From the NCBI GenBank assembly GCA_016795365.1, contig JAEUHN010000046.1:62001-126000 (forward strand): a stretch of 64,000 bases of DNA, given 5' to 3'. The notes under the pieces are model-generated. The model had not been told where the DNA came from. It worked only from the letters and a program-made list of their open reading frames with translations, and did not search any database. Position numbers and translations under genes: made by a program. This stretch comes from Verrucomicrobiaceae bacterium. Lineage in GTDB: Bacteria; Verrucomicrobiota; Verrucomicrobiia; Verrucomicrobiales; Verrucomicrobiaceae. Positions 18,541-28,953 of the stretch are shown here, in pieces. The number at the start of each line of letters is the position of its first letter. Position 1 is the stretch's first letter.

Positions 18541-19827
18541 ATGCGCCTCATTATTGTCATCGTCTGCCTCGTGCTGGTGCCCGCGTTCTCGCTGGTGCTG
18601 GAGTGGCAGTTCGATTCGGTGCAGCGGCCGCAGCTGGAAAGCCGGTGCCGCGCCTTGCTGGACCAGGCAGAACTGCGCTCGGTGGTCGTCGCGATGGATC
18701 ATTTTCATGTGCGGCTCACCGGGCTGGGGCGTCAACCGGATGACCGGGAGAAGGCGGCGAAGCTCGTCCGCAGCGTGAAGGGCGTGATTTTGAAGGACGC
18801 GGACAACCGCATTCTGGTGCCTGCACATTTGGCGGCGGACTTCGAGGGCGGCACGCTCAAGCTCAAGGGCTGGGTGGATGCCGAGAGTTCACGGCAGACC
18901 GCGATGCTCATGGCGGCGAGATTTCGTCCCGAGATGCCCGTGCTGGCGGACGGTGTGCGCGTGAACCCGCATGTGGTGTTGGGACCCGCGGTGGAGATCG
19001 ACAGCATGAAGGTGCCGAGCAAGGTGGCGGACTTCCTCAACTCCATCCGCCCGCCCTCATCGCTCAGCGTGGTGAACGAGAACGGCGTGATTCGGCTGAA
19101 AGGTTACCTGCCGTCCGAGACGCTGCGCGGCCAGGTGATCGCTGCCGTCCAGGCCAAGCCCTGGGAGTGGCCTGTGGAGGCCTCGAAACTGTATGCGAAC
19201 ACCCATGTTGCCCAGGCACCGTTTACCAAGGGTGAAGCGCTCGTGAGCTTCCTCAAGCGGTTCGCGGACAGCCCTACGCCGGGCGAATTCTCGATCGATT
19301 TGCGCAACGGGCCACGGTTCAAAGCCATGGCCACGCCCGGGATGGAGGCTGAGTGGCGCCGACTTCTCCTGCCCTTGAGCGGCGCGGGGAAGGTGCAGGC
19401 TGAGGTGACGCAGATGCCGTCGCTCATGCATTTCCCAGGCTCCATCCCGCAGTCGCCGATCGCGCCAGAGACGCTTGTCCAGGTGCGGGCCATCCTCCGT
19501 GCCCAGGTGATCCACTTTGACCGCGGCTCGGCTAGGCTGGTGCCGTCGGAGCAGGCCAAACTGGGGCCGCTCGTGTTTGCGGTGCAACTGGCGGGTCCGG
19601 CGGCGCGATTCGTCGTGGCAGGTTATGATGAGCCTGGCGGCGAACCTGGAGGCGCGGGCGGACGTTTGCGGCCGAGCCGGGCTGAGGCGGTGCGCTCGGC
19701 GCTCGGTCAGATGGGCGTGTCCAAGGAGGTGCTCGAGGTTCAAGGATTTGACGCCGTCCGTTCTCCCGGCGTGATTACTGAAGAAATGCGCCGCCAGAGC
19801 CGCCGCGTCGAACTCCTCGTGAAGTAA
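18541..19827 (+). CDS. BON-like and OmpA-like envelope protein
   Basis: An N-terminal hydrophobic segment (RLIIVIVCLVLVPAFSLVLEW) is a membrane anchor or uncleaved signal. Two regions resemble BON domains: about residues 40-125 (VRSVKGVILKDADNRILV, GGTLKLKGWVDAESSRQTAM) and 165-270 (SLSVVNENGVIRLKGYLPSETLRGQVI). The last 110 residues fit an OmpA-like peptidoglycan-binding domain: VIHFDRGSARLVPSEQAKLGPL, a SRAEAVRSALGQMGVSKEVL helix and RQSRRVELLV at the end. The BON-plus-OmpA layout recalls mycobacterial ArfA/OmpATb. The next gene starts 5 bp after this stop, so the two are co-transcribed. The OmpA match is divergent and I hold it with moderate confidence. Confidence 0.65.
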   Translation: MRLIIVIVCLVLVPAFSLVLEWQFDSVQRPQLESRCRALLDQAELRSVVVAMDHFHVRLTGLGRQPDDREKAAKLVRSVKGVILKDADNRILVPAHLAADFEGGTLKLKGWVDAESSRQTAMLMAARFRPEMPVLADGVRVNPHVVLGPAVEIDSMKVPSKVADFLNSIRPPSSLSVVNENGVIRLKGYLPSETLRGQVIAAVQAKPWEWPVEASKLYANTHVAQAPFTKGEALVSFLKRFADSPTPGEFSIDLRNGPRFKAMATPGMEAEWRRLLLPLSGAGKVQAEVTQMPSLMHFPGSIPQSPIAPETLVQVRAILRAQVIHFDRGSARLVPSEQAKLGPLVFAVQLAGPAARFVVAGYDEPGGEPGGAGGRLRPSRAEAVRSALGQMGVSKEVLEVQGFDAVRSPGVITEEMRRQSRRVELLVK

Positions 19828-19832
19828 GCTCC

Positions 19833-20930
19833 ATGAATTCCCCATTGCCTCCCCCCGGCCTGGAGCCCACGCTCTACTTTTTCTCCAATAGCCTCACCGT
19901 GATCGCCATCGCGGGGCTGGTGTTTTTTATCCTCGGTTTGTGGTTCGGCTATCTCACCTGGGGACGGTTCAAGCGCCGCGCCCGGGCCTTCCAGGAGGAG
20001 ACCAATCTGCTGCGTCTGGAGATTGCCAAGCTCAAGCGGCGCATCGCGGAGGATGTGGTTGCCCCCGCGCCCATCGTGGCTCCTGCACCTCTGCTGGGGC
20101 TGACGCCGGAACCCGAGATGATCGTGCTGGACCAGGGTGCCACCGCTCCCGATGCATCTGCCATCGTCGAGCCCGTGGCTGCGCCAGAACCTCCAAGCGC
20201 GCCCGAGGCCGAGGCTCCAAAAGAGACGCTGGCCGCGATCGTGGGCGTGACGCCCATCATCCCTGCCATCCCCGAGCAAGCCGTGGCACCGGTCGTCGAA
20301 GCATCCACGCCAGAGCCTGTCGTGGTGCCAGCCCATCAGCCTGGCAAGCTGGAGCCTGTGCCCCCCGTCGTGCCTGAAGCTGCGCCAGGGATTGTTCCGC
20401 CGCCGGTGCCCGTGGGCCCCGAGCCGACACCCGCTCCCGTCCCCGCTGTGGTTATGGCCGAGCCGGCTCCTGTGGAAGTGGCGACGAGTGCTCCAGCGCC
20501 GGTTCAAGCCGAGACGCCAAGACCTGAACCACCCGCCGCCGCTGAAGCAACGCCCGCGCCTTCACCATTGCCCGAACCCGCAAAGACCGAAGATGCACCG
20601 CCCTCGGCTCCCACGGAACTCGCCGCCCGTTTGTTCGCAGACGAGTTGAAGGCGGGCACCGTCCGATTCGATGGTCGCCTGGGCATCGTCTATGGGGACC
20701 GACCGGATCGTTGGGATGATCTCACGCTGATGCGCGGCGTGGCAGAGCTGACGCAGCAGCGCTTGCATGACTTTGGCATCTACACCTTCAAGCAAATCGC
20801 TGCCTGGGATGATCGCGTCACCCGTGAGGTTGGCCTTGCCATCCATGCCAAGGACCGCATCGGCCGCGAGCGCTGGTCTCAGCAGGCTCGCGACCTGCAT
20901 TACTTGAAGTATGGCGAGAAGATCGCCTAG
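19833..20930 (+). CDS. Membrane protein with Pro/Ala-rich linker and helix-hairpin-helix-like tail
   Basis: Layout: a short periplasmic N-terminus, one transmembrane helix (LTVIAIAGLVFFILGLWFGY, about 26-45), a basic coiled-coil segment (RFKRRARAFQEETNLLRLEIAKLKRRI), about 165 residues of Pro, Ala, Glu and Val low complexity, then a folded C-terminus. That tail (DLTLMRGVAELTQQRLHDFGIYTFKQIAAWDDRVTREV..., then DRIGRERWSQQARDL) matches the helix-hairpin-helix-like module found at the ends of some ribosomal-L21-linked and NuoE-linked proteins. The DNA encoding the linker is strongly biased, but both ends are well formed. Five bp downstream of the BON/OmpA gene, it is probably its partner, linking the envelope protein to a cytoplasmic nucleic-acid or protein surface. 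Confidence 0.68.
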   Translation: MNSPLPPPGLEPTLYFFSNSLTVIAIAGLVFFILGLWFGYLTWGRFKRRARAFQEETNLLRLEIAKLKRRIAEDVVAPAPIVAPAPLLGLTPEPEMIVLDQGATAPDASAIVEPVAAPEPPSAPEAEAPKETLAAIVGVTPIIPAIPEQAVAPVVEASTPEPVVVPAHQPGKLEPVPPVVPEAAPGIVPPPVPVGPEPTPAPVPAVVMAEPAPVEVATSAPAPVQAETPRPEPPAAAEATPAPSPLPEPAKTEDAPPSAPTELAARLFADELKAGTVRFDGRLGIVYGDRPDRWDDLTLMRGVAELTQQRLHDFGIYTFKQIAAWDDRVTREVGLAIHAKDRIGRERWSQQARDLHYLKYGEKIA

Positions 20931-20936
20931 CCGTCC

Positions 20937-23678
20937 TTATTCAGCCTCATGCACCCGCATCCGCTGGAACGGGATGCTCTCGGTGACGGCGATGATGAGG
21001 TCCTGGAACTTGTAGCCGCTGGTTTCGCTCTTGTGCACAAGGTCATGCACGAAGGGGCGATCTGAATAGGTCAGCCCGCGACCCAGCGAGTAGGTGAGGA
21101 GATTCTCGGACAGGCAGCGAATGAAGTCCGGTTTGAGATCGCGCACGATGATCTCGCGAAGGTCCTGGAGGTTCGTGAACTGCTGGCCCCGGATCCATTT
21201 GCCCGTGGCGTCGATGGGTTGCTTGTGATCCGTCTCGCGGAAGCGACCGATGGCGTCGTAGTTCTCCAAGGCGAAACCGATCGGATCGAGCAAGGCGTGG
21301 CACCCTGCGCAGGACATGTCCTCGCGATGCTTCTCGAACTGCTGGCGGAGCGTCTGCTTGCCGAAGATCGCCTGCTTCTCATCCAATGGCGTGACGTCAC
21401 CCGGCGCTGGTGGCGGAGGGATGCCGAGGATGCTTTCGAGCACGAACTTGCCTCGACGGACAATGTTGGTGCGGGTGGGATTGGACGTGGTCGCCAGGAT
21501 GCTGCCGTGGGTGAGGATGCCTGCGCGCGGCGTGCCCTGGAGCGACACCTTCTCGAAATGATACTTGTCTTTGTTCTTGAGCTTGTCGCGGTCGGGCAGC
21601 TGGTAGAAGTCGGCGAGCTTGCGGTTCACGAAGGTGTAGTCCGCATTGAGGAACTCGATCACGCTGCGGTTCTCCTGGAGGATGTGATTGAAGAGCATCT
21701 CTGTCTCACGCTTCATGCTGCCTGCGATGCCGCCCTGGAACTCTGGGAACAGACGTGTGCTGGGAGCGATGAGATCCACATCGCGCAGCAGCAACCATTG
21801 ACCGGCGAAGCCATCAATGAAGGCCTTGCCCCGCCAGTCTGCGATCATGCGGCGCACCTCGGCGGCGAGGTTCTTGCGCAGCTCGCCTTTGCTGGCGAGT
21901 TCGTTCAGGCGGTCGTCGGGTGGTGCGCTCCAGAGGAAGTAGGAAAGTCGCGAGGCCAAGCTGCGCTCGTCGATCAGCTCGGTGTCGCCCAGAGGCGAGC
22001 CTGCTGGCTGTGGCTGGCTGATGAAGAGGAAGGCTGGCGAGGCGAGCATCCCTTCGAGCACGTAGCCAATGGCACCGAGCGCGGGCTCGCCCTCCTTCAT
22101 GGCCTGCTGGGCGAGGCCCTGCCACTTCGCTTTTTCTGTGTCCTGCAGTGGGCGCCGGAGCAAGCGCTCGCCCATGCGGTTGACGAGGGCGGGCACGTCG
22201 GAGGCGTCGATCGTGTCCACCTTTTCCAGAGGCCCTTCCACCTTGACCTCATGCACCCAGAGGTTTCGATCTTCCTTCGTTTGAGGATCATAGAAGTCGT
22301 TGAGGAAGGCCACACGCAGATCGTGGCGACCCGGCGGTAGATCCGTTTCAAAGGTGACCCACTGAGGCACCTGGTTCTTGGCTGAGACTGAGCCGGATTG
22401 CAGAACGCGATCACCGAGGCGCACTTCATACTTCGCGGGATCATTGCCAGCCTGCTGGGCTCCGGCCTTGAGCTGAACGCGATACTTCCCGGCCTTGGTG
22501 ATCTCCAGCGGATGATGGACGAAACCCGAGGATGCGAGCAGGATCGCCCCAGTATCGCGCGCGGCGTCGCCTTCGCCAGGAAGCAAGTCTTCGCCTGACA
22601 GGGCCAGCGCTGGCAGGCCGAAGCTCACATTCGGAGCCAGCCACTGAAGAAAACGGCTGGGCTGCGGCGCGCTCAATCCGATGGGACCTTCCACGTCCAC
22701 CTTGTCGATGGCGAGGTTGCGATCCTTGTGTCCGTCAGCGGCCTTCTCGTCGTTGAAGTCGTTGAGGAAGCTGACCTTCAGGCGGTGATACCCGGACTTC
22801 AGAGGCACCTCGAACTCGATCTTTTCGAACTTGGAGTTCTTGTCCACCCACTCGCGATTCACCACACGCTCCTCGGGCTTCATGTCATCGACTCCGACAG
22901 CGATACGTGCCTTGTCCGGTCCGGCAACCGTCGCCGCCGCGTGAACGATGAGCCGGTAAGTGCCTGCCGCTGACACATTGAATCCCGCCTTGGCCGTGGC
23001 GTCGGAGAAGAACCACAGCACCCCCTGGCTTTCGCTGTCGCGCTCGATGTTCTTCGCCTTCTCGAACTTGCTCGCACCGATCTCAATGCTGGCCTTTTCC
23101 GGGGCCTTCAGTCGCATGGCCACTGTGGTGATCTTGGTCGCCGCACGGAAGTATTTCTCCATGAGCAAGGGCGAGAGACTGAGCACCGCGCCAATGTTGT
23201 CGTAGCCGTAGCCGGTGTCGTCAGGTGGGAACTCGTCGCTGGGCCGCAAGTCGTTCACCAGGAGTAGATCGCGGACTGTGTTGTCAAACTGCGTGCGGTT
23301 CAGCCTGCGAATCACCACGTGGCCAGGATCGGGCCGCGCGGGATCGAACCAGAAGATAGTGTCGTCGATCCACTTCACGAGCGCATCGCGTTGTTCTAGC
23401 GTGGGCGTGTCCTTGCCCACGGGCGGCATGACGTGGGTGACCAGCATCTGGCGCACATGGTCCCAGTGCTTCAAGTCACCCTTCAGCGAGGCGTAGTCCT
23501 TGTGCTCGTCGAGCGCGAACTTGCCCTTCCGCACGCCATCGCTGTGGCAGTCATAGCAATACTGCTCCAGCACGGGAAGGATCTGCTTGTCGAAACTGTC
23601 CTGGCCACGAATGGCCGGAGCCGTGTCCGCAGCCGTCGCGGCGACGGTGGCGAGAAAGAAGAGGGGAATGCAACGCAT
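20937..23678 (-). CDS. DUF1587/DUF1592/DUF1588/DUF1585 cytochrome-type membrane-associated protein
   Basis: The 913-residue exported protein has a short signal peptide (MRCIPLFFLATVAATAA) and a cytochrome c-like heme motif CYDCH at 41-45 with distal MPP at 84-86. Domain order after that: DUF1587 (about 118-190; RRLNRTQFDNTVRDLL), two copies of a roughly 95-residue sugar-binding-like module (about 225-335 and 385-490, both ending in a LNDF...RNL pattern), then DUF1592 (about 575-700; LSYFLWSAPPDDRLNEL), DUF1588 with CAGCHALLDPIGFALENYDAIG (about 790-820), and DUF1585. It is a typical planctomycete/verrucomicrobial family thought to act in the periplasm, possibly in breakdown of complex polysaccharides. 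Usually a DUF1501/DUF1552 partner is adjacent; here there is none. Confidence 0.9.
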   Translation of the reverse strand: MRCIPLFFLATVAATAADTAPAIRGQDSFDKQILPVLEQYCYDCHSDGVRKGKFALDEHKDYASLKGDLKHWDHVRQMLVTHVMPPVGKDTPTLEQRDALVKWIDDTIFWFDPARPDPGHVVIRRLNRTQFDNTVRDLLLVNDLRPSDEFPPDDTGYGYDNIGAVLSLSPLLMEKYFRAATKITTVAMRLKAPEKASIEIGASKFEKAKNIERDSESQGVLWFFSDATAKAGFNVSAAGTYRLIVHAAATVAGPDKARIAVGVDDMKPEERVVNREWVDKNSKFEKIEFEVPLKSGYHRLKVSFLNDFNDEKAADGHKDRNLAIDKVDVEGPIGLSAPQPSRFLQWLAPNVSFGLPALALSGEDLLPGEGDAARDTGAILLASSGFVHHPLEITKAGKYRVQLKAGAQQAGNDPAKYEVRLGDRVLQSGSVSAKNQVPQWVTFETDLPPGRHDLRVAFLNDFYDPQTKEDRNLWVHEVKVEGPLEKVDTIDASDVPALVNRMGERLLRRPLQDTEKAKWQGLAQQAMKEGEPALGAIGYVLEGMLASPAFLFISQPQPAGSPLGDTELIDERSLASRLSYFLWSAPPDDRLNELASKGELRKNLAAEVRRMIADWRGKAFIDGFAGQWLLLRDVDLIAPSTRLFPEFQGGIAGSMKRETEMLFNHILQENRSVIEFLNADYTFVNRKLADFYQLPDRDKLKNKDKYHFEKVSLQGTPRAGILTHGSILATTSNPTRTNIVRRGKFVLESILGIPPPPAPGDVTPLDEKQAIFGKQTLRQQFEKHREDMSCAGCHALLDPIGFALENYDAIGRFRETDHKQPIDATGKWIRGQQFTNLQDLREIIVRDLKPDFIRCLSENLLTYSLGRGLTYSDRPFVHDLVHKSETSGYKFQDLIIAVTESIPFQRMRVHEAE

Positions 23679-23788
23679 GTTCGGGGGCTGCAGCGCGCGC
23701 AGGGTTTGGGGGTTGCGGCACCGCAGGAGTTTAACGCCCCGCCATGCCGCTGACTTGCGCGCGGTGCAATTGCAGATACGAACGCCCG

Positions 23789-24580
23789 ATGCTCATCGAC
23801 ACGCACTGCCACCTGGATCACCGCTATTTCAAAGACGACCTCGCGGACGTGCTCCAGCGCTCTCGTGAGGCCGGTGTGACCACCTGGGTGGCACCCGCGA
23901 CCGATATCGAAAGCACGCGCGATCTCATCGCCCTGGCTCAGTCGCATGAGGGCCTACACGCGTGTGCAGGCATTCATCCGTGCGATGCCCACAGCGTGAG
24001 CGGTTCCGACTGGATTCAAGAACTCCGCGCCCTTGCCCAAACGCCCGGAATCGCGGCCATCGGCGAGATCGGCCTCGACTACTACCACAAGCCCCCCGAG
24101 GGCTTCGACCTTCCCGCCTGGAAGGCCCATCAATCGGAGGTGCTCAGAGCCCAGCTCGATCTTGCTGTCGAACTCGGGCTCAATGTCATCCTCCACGCCC
24201 GCGAGAGCCAGGAGGACCTCGTCGCCGCCGTCCAGCCCTACACCGGCAGGCTGCGTGCCGTGTTTCATTGCTTCACCGGCACCGAGGCGCAGGCGCGCGA
24301 AGTCCTTGCCCTCGGTCACCTCGTTTCCTTCACCGGCGTCACCACGTTCAAGAACAGTCCCATCATCCAGGCGACAGCCCAGGCACTGTCCTCGGGCGAC
24401 TTCATGCTCGAAACCGACGCTCCCTACCTCGCGCCCGTGCCTCATCGCGGCAAACGCTGTGAGCCCGCCTTCGTCGCCGACACCGCACGCTTCATCGCTC
24501 AACTGCGCGGTGAGCCCGTCGAAGAACTCATCGCCACGACCACCAGGACGGCCCGTGCCTTTTTTCGTGGCCTGGATTGA
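23789..24580 (+). CDS. tatD: TatD-family metal-dependent DNase
   Basis: I start at the ATG giving MLIDTHCHLDHRY, the normal family N-terminus; an in-frame ATG at 23744 would add 15 residues with four cysteines or basic residues not seen in the family. The metal ligands are present: HCH in DTHCHLD, Glu in GEIGLDYYHKP, His in ILHARES, His in VFHCFTGT and Asp in LETDAPYLAPVPHRGKR. At 263 residues it is the family length. TatD enzymes are 3'-5' exonucleases acting on DNA and RNA ends in repair and turnover. It is followed by tRNA-Ser. Confidence 0.93.
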   Translation: MLIDTHCHLDHRYFKDDLADVLQRSREAGVTTWVAPATDIESTRDLIALAQSHEGLHACAGIHPCDAHSVSGSDWIQELRALAQTPGIAAIGEIGLDYYHKPPEGFDLPAWKAHQSEVLRAQLDLAVELGLNVILHARESQEDLVAAVQPYTGRLRAVFHCFTGTEAQAREVLALGHLVSFTGVTTFKNSPIIQATAQALSSGDFMLETDAPYLAPVPHRGKRCEPAFVADTARFIAQLRGEPVEELIATTTRTARAFFRGLD

Positions 24581-24653
24581 TGAGAAATGAACCTTTCCCT
24601 TGACCCTTCGCCTCGCGCTTCTACTATCCGCGCACTTCCGCACACGGAATTTT

Positions 24654-24743
24654 GGAGAGATGGCTGAGTGGTCGAAAGCACATCTTTGCTAAAGATGCGT
24701 AGGAGAAATCCTACCGAGGGTTCGAATCCCTCTCTCTCCGCCA
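24654..24743 (+). tRNA. tRNA-Ser(GCT)
   Basis: Acceptor stem GGAGAGA / TCTCTCC is followed by discriminator G and an encoded CCA. The D-arm is GCTGAGTGGTCGAAAGC, the anticodon stem CATCT / AGATG has loop TTGCTAA (anticodon GCT at 24688-24690), the long variable arm is typical of serine tRNAs and the T-arm is GAGGGTTCGAATCCCTC. It reads serine AGC/AGT codons. Confidence 0.98.
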
Positions 24744-24762
24744 GTTTCTTCTGGCACCCACT

Positions 24763-25083
24763 TCAAGCTCGTCGGGCTTTTGTGCGCCCACGGGCGTTCG
24801 GCTTCTTCGCCGGTGACGAAGCCTTCTTGCTCGGTGCCTTTTTCGAGGTGGTGCGTGCAGGCTTGATCGTCTTGGGCTTCGCGGAAGTCTTCGGCGCTGG
24901 CTGTTCGAGCCCCTCGTAGATGCGCTCGATCTCACCGCGCGCGTCCTGAAGAAAAATCATCCCCAACGCCAAGCTCGCCTTCACCAGCGCCTCTCGCTGG
25001 GGTGCATCCGCCGTCAGGGTTCGCTCGATATCGTGAAGCAACTCGCTCAAGCGGTGCAGTTCTTTTTCGTCGTCGGGATTCAT
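24763..25083 (-). CDS. Small protein with histone H1-like basic tail
   Basis: The 106-residue protein has an acidic helical N-terminal half (DDEKELHRLSELLHDIERTL, LVKASLALGMIFLQDARGEIERI) and a C-terminal 40 residues of Lys, Pro, Ala and Thr repeats (KKAPSKKASSPAKKP) resembling histone H1 or AlgR3/HctB-type tails. Such tails bind DNA non-specifically. No family is recognised for the N-terminal half. It converges on tRNA-Ser, leaving 19 bp between stop and the tRNA 3' end. A nucleoid-associated role is an inference from the tail alone. Confidence 0.62.
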   Translation of the reverse strand: MNPDDEKELHRLSELLHDIERTLTADAPQREALVKASLALGMIFLQDARGEIERIYEGLEQPAPKTSAKPKTIKPARTTSKKAPSKKASSPAKKPNARGRTKARRA

Positions 25084-25502
25084 GCGTTAGGTTAGAGCGA
25101 GCCCTGGGCTCGTAAATCAAAGATCAATGTCACGTTTGAGCTTGTCCCGGCGGCGAACGGGCCTGCACACCCTGCTTCAACGTGCGGCGACACTATTTTT
25201 TCGAGTTGGCAGACGGATAACCTGACACTCCAGTTTCCGATCTGAGAGACGGTTCTGAAGCTCAAGGGATAAGATCTTGCTACCTCCCGAACCGCAGCGC
25301 GGTTGTCCCATGAACATCGTCCAGGGCGAGGCGAAGAAATGGGCCTACCGCTGCGCGGTAGAATCTGTTGCCGATCAATACCGTAGGTTAGCCTCGTGGA
25401 ACTCGGCTTCACCTACGGCTACTCAAGGACAACCGCTTCGCGGTTGGTGACTACGAGATGGTTCTGAGATGTGCGACGACGCCAGATGAGGTTGGAAGCT
25501 CC
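25084..25502. other. Non-coding gap with palindromic repeats
   Basis: This lies between the basic-tailed small gene and the displaced end of glnS. It holds a short near-perfect palindrome at 25098-25112 (CGAGCCC-T-GGGCTCG) and a cluster of hairpins at 25290-25446. Open frames here are made of repeat DNA and have no family features. Confidence 0.6.
25290..25446. repeat. REP-like cluster of nested hairpins
   Basis: Three kinds of stem are nested. The outer AACCGC-AGC-GCGGTT (25290-25304) faces AACCGC-TTC-GCGGTT (25431-25445), and these are also inverted copies of each other including flanking TTGTCC / GGACAA. Within them lie CTACCGC-TGC-GCGGTAG (25345-25361), a perfect hairpin, and CCGTAGG (25381-25387) paired with CCTACGG (25412-25418). 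The layout resembles the cluster at 29809-30025, in a different sequence family. Confidence 0.7.
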
Positions 25503-25517
25503 TCACTTCCCCATCTG

Positions 25518-25554
25518 CTTGGCGAACGCGTCCTTCAAGCCAACCACGCGGTTG
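25518..25554. repeat. Displaced copy of the glnS 3'-end segment (copy A)
   Basis: 37 bp matching 25868-25904 at 34 positions. Read on the minus strand it encodes NRVVGLKDAFAK and then runs in frame into QMGK and a stop (25503-25517), a normal-looking GlnRS C-terminus that is no longer joined to the gene. Confidence 0.85.
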
Positions 25555-25567
25555 ATCGGAGAGCAGT

Positions 25568-27553
<1,986 letters not shown>

Positions 27554-27605
27554 GGAAATGGAGCGCGGAAGATGGCGGGAAGGGGCGATGGCGCAAGGGC
27601 GAGCC

Positions 27606-28757
27606 TCACGCATACACTGCCGTCGCCGCCGTGGTGCCGCCGCTGACGCCGAGGATGCTTTCGAGCGCGGCGAGGACGAGGAGCACATGCTTCTTGGTGC
27701 TGCTCGCGCCCATGAGGCCGATGCGCCAGGCTTTGCCCTTGAAGGGTCCGAGGCCGGCACCGATTTCGATGTCGAACTCGGTGAGCAGGCGCTTGCGCAC
27801 GCCGGCTTCATCGACGCCTTCGGGGACGTGGATGGCGTTGAGCGAGGCGAGCGAGTGCTTCGGGATGTATTTCAAGCCAAGCGCTTCCAGGCCAGCGCGG
27901 AGTGCCAGATGATTCTTGGTGTGGCGTGCCCAGCGATTCTCCAGGCCTTCCTCCAGCACGATGGCGAGTGCTTCGCGCAGCGCGTAGGTCATGTTGATCG
28001 GTGCGGTGTGATGATACACGCGCTCCTGGCCCCAGTAGGACTTGAGCATCGACATGTCGAGATACCAGCTCTGCACCTTGGTCTTGCGTGCGCTGATGCG
28101 ATCGACGGCGGCGGAGGAGAAGCTGACCGGCGCTAGGCCGGGCGGGCAGGAGAGGCACTTCTGCGTGCCGGAGTAGCAGGCGTCGATTTGCAGCGCATCG
28201 AGATCAAGCGGCACACCGCCGAGGGATGTGACGGCATCGACGAGCAGCAGCGCTCCGGCGTTGTGGACGAGCTTGCTGATCTCTTCGAGTGGCTGATGCG
28301 CGCCGGTCGAGGTCTCGGCATGGACGATGCCCACGAGCTTCACGTTCTTGTGCTGATCGAGGGCGGCGGCGATTGCGCTGGGCTCGATGATTTCGCCCCA
28401 AGGTGCTTCCACCGCGTGGACCTTGGCACCGCAACGTTCAGCGGTGTCCTTCATGCGTCCGCCGAAGACACCGTTCACGCACACGATCACTTCGTCGCCG
28501 GGTTCGATGAGGTTCACCAGCGTGGCTTCCATGCCTGCGCTGCCTGTGCCAGACACGGCCATGGTCAGCTCATTCTTCGTCTTGAAGACCTGGCGCAGGA
28601 AGTCGCGCACCTCATCCATGATCGCGAGATAGGCCGGATCAAGGTGGCCCAGCGTGGGCGCGGCGAGCGCGTTCAGGACACGACGCGGCACATCACTGGG
28701 GCCAGGGCCCATGAGGATGCGTTCAGGCGGAGCGAAGCGAGGAGCGAGGAAGGACAT
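27606..28757 (-). CDS. Class V aminotransferase, serine/alanine-glyoxylate type
   Basis: The PLP enzyme has 383 residues, as expected. The landmarks are the N-terminal [19 protein letters not shown], the cofactor region [21 protein letters not shown], Asp in [17 protein letters not shown], and the lysine that forms the Schiff base in [20 protein letters not shown] near residue 200. The C-terminal substrate-binding domain contains [20 protein letters not shown]. It most resembles alanine-glyoxylate or serine-pyruvate aminotransferases, which move amino groups between serine or alanine and glyoxylate or pyruvate. It is upstream of glnS on the same strand and divergent from fabG, with a 196-bp gap. 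Confidence 0.92.
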   Translation of the reverse strand: MSFLAPRFAPPERILMGPGPSDVPRRVLNALAAPTLGHLDPAYLAIMDEVRDFLRQVFKTKNELTMAVSGTGSAGMEATLVNLIEPGDEVIVCVNGVFGGRMKDTAERCGAKVHAVEAPWGEIIEPSAIAAALDQHKNVKLVGIVHAETSTGAHQPLEEISKLVHNAGALLLVDAVTSLGGVPLDLDALQIDACYSGTQKCLSCPPGLAPVSFSSAAVDRISARKTKVQSWYLDMSMLKSYWGQERVYHHTAPINMTYALREALAIVLEEGLENRWARHTKNHLALRAGLEALGLKYIPKHSLASLNAIHVPEGVDEAGVRKRLLTEFDIEIGAGLGPFKGKAWRIGLMGASSTKKHVLLVLAALESILGVSGGTTAATAVYA

Positions 28758-28808
28758 GGCGCATGTCTAACAACGAGGCGCGGGGGGAGGCAAGCTTTCC
28801 GTTCTCCA

Positions 28809-28901
28809 GTTCTCGGTTCAGGGTTCTCTGTTCTCTCATTGGAAGCCTTGGATAGAGGGGCCTCGCACTGAACCGTCACTCTCCGACTTCGAACCGAGAA
28901 C
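28809..28901. repeat. Inverted repeat in the aminotransferase-fabG divergent gap
   Basis: GTTCTCGGTTC (28809-28819) is the exact inverse of GAACCGAGAAC (28891-28901). The right arm is itself followed by a partial direct copy. This lies in the gap that must contain both divergent promoters. Confidence 0.5.
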
Positions 28902-28953
28902 CGAGAACACCGCTTGCCAAGCCGTCTGCACGACTCACTATGCGCGCCTCATT

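Noticed and set aside
18541..19827. Possibility that this is a plain OmpA porin
   Set aside because: There is no beta barrel; the N-terminus is a membrane helix and BON-like domains occupy the middle.
25092..25412. Minus-strand open frame of 106 codons in the gap before glnS
   Set aside because: It is built of hairpin repeats.
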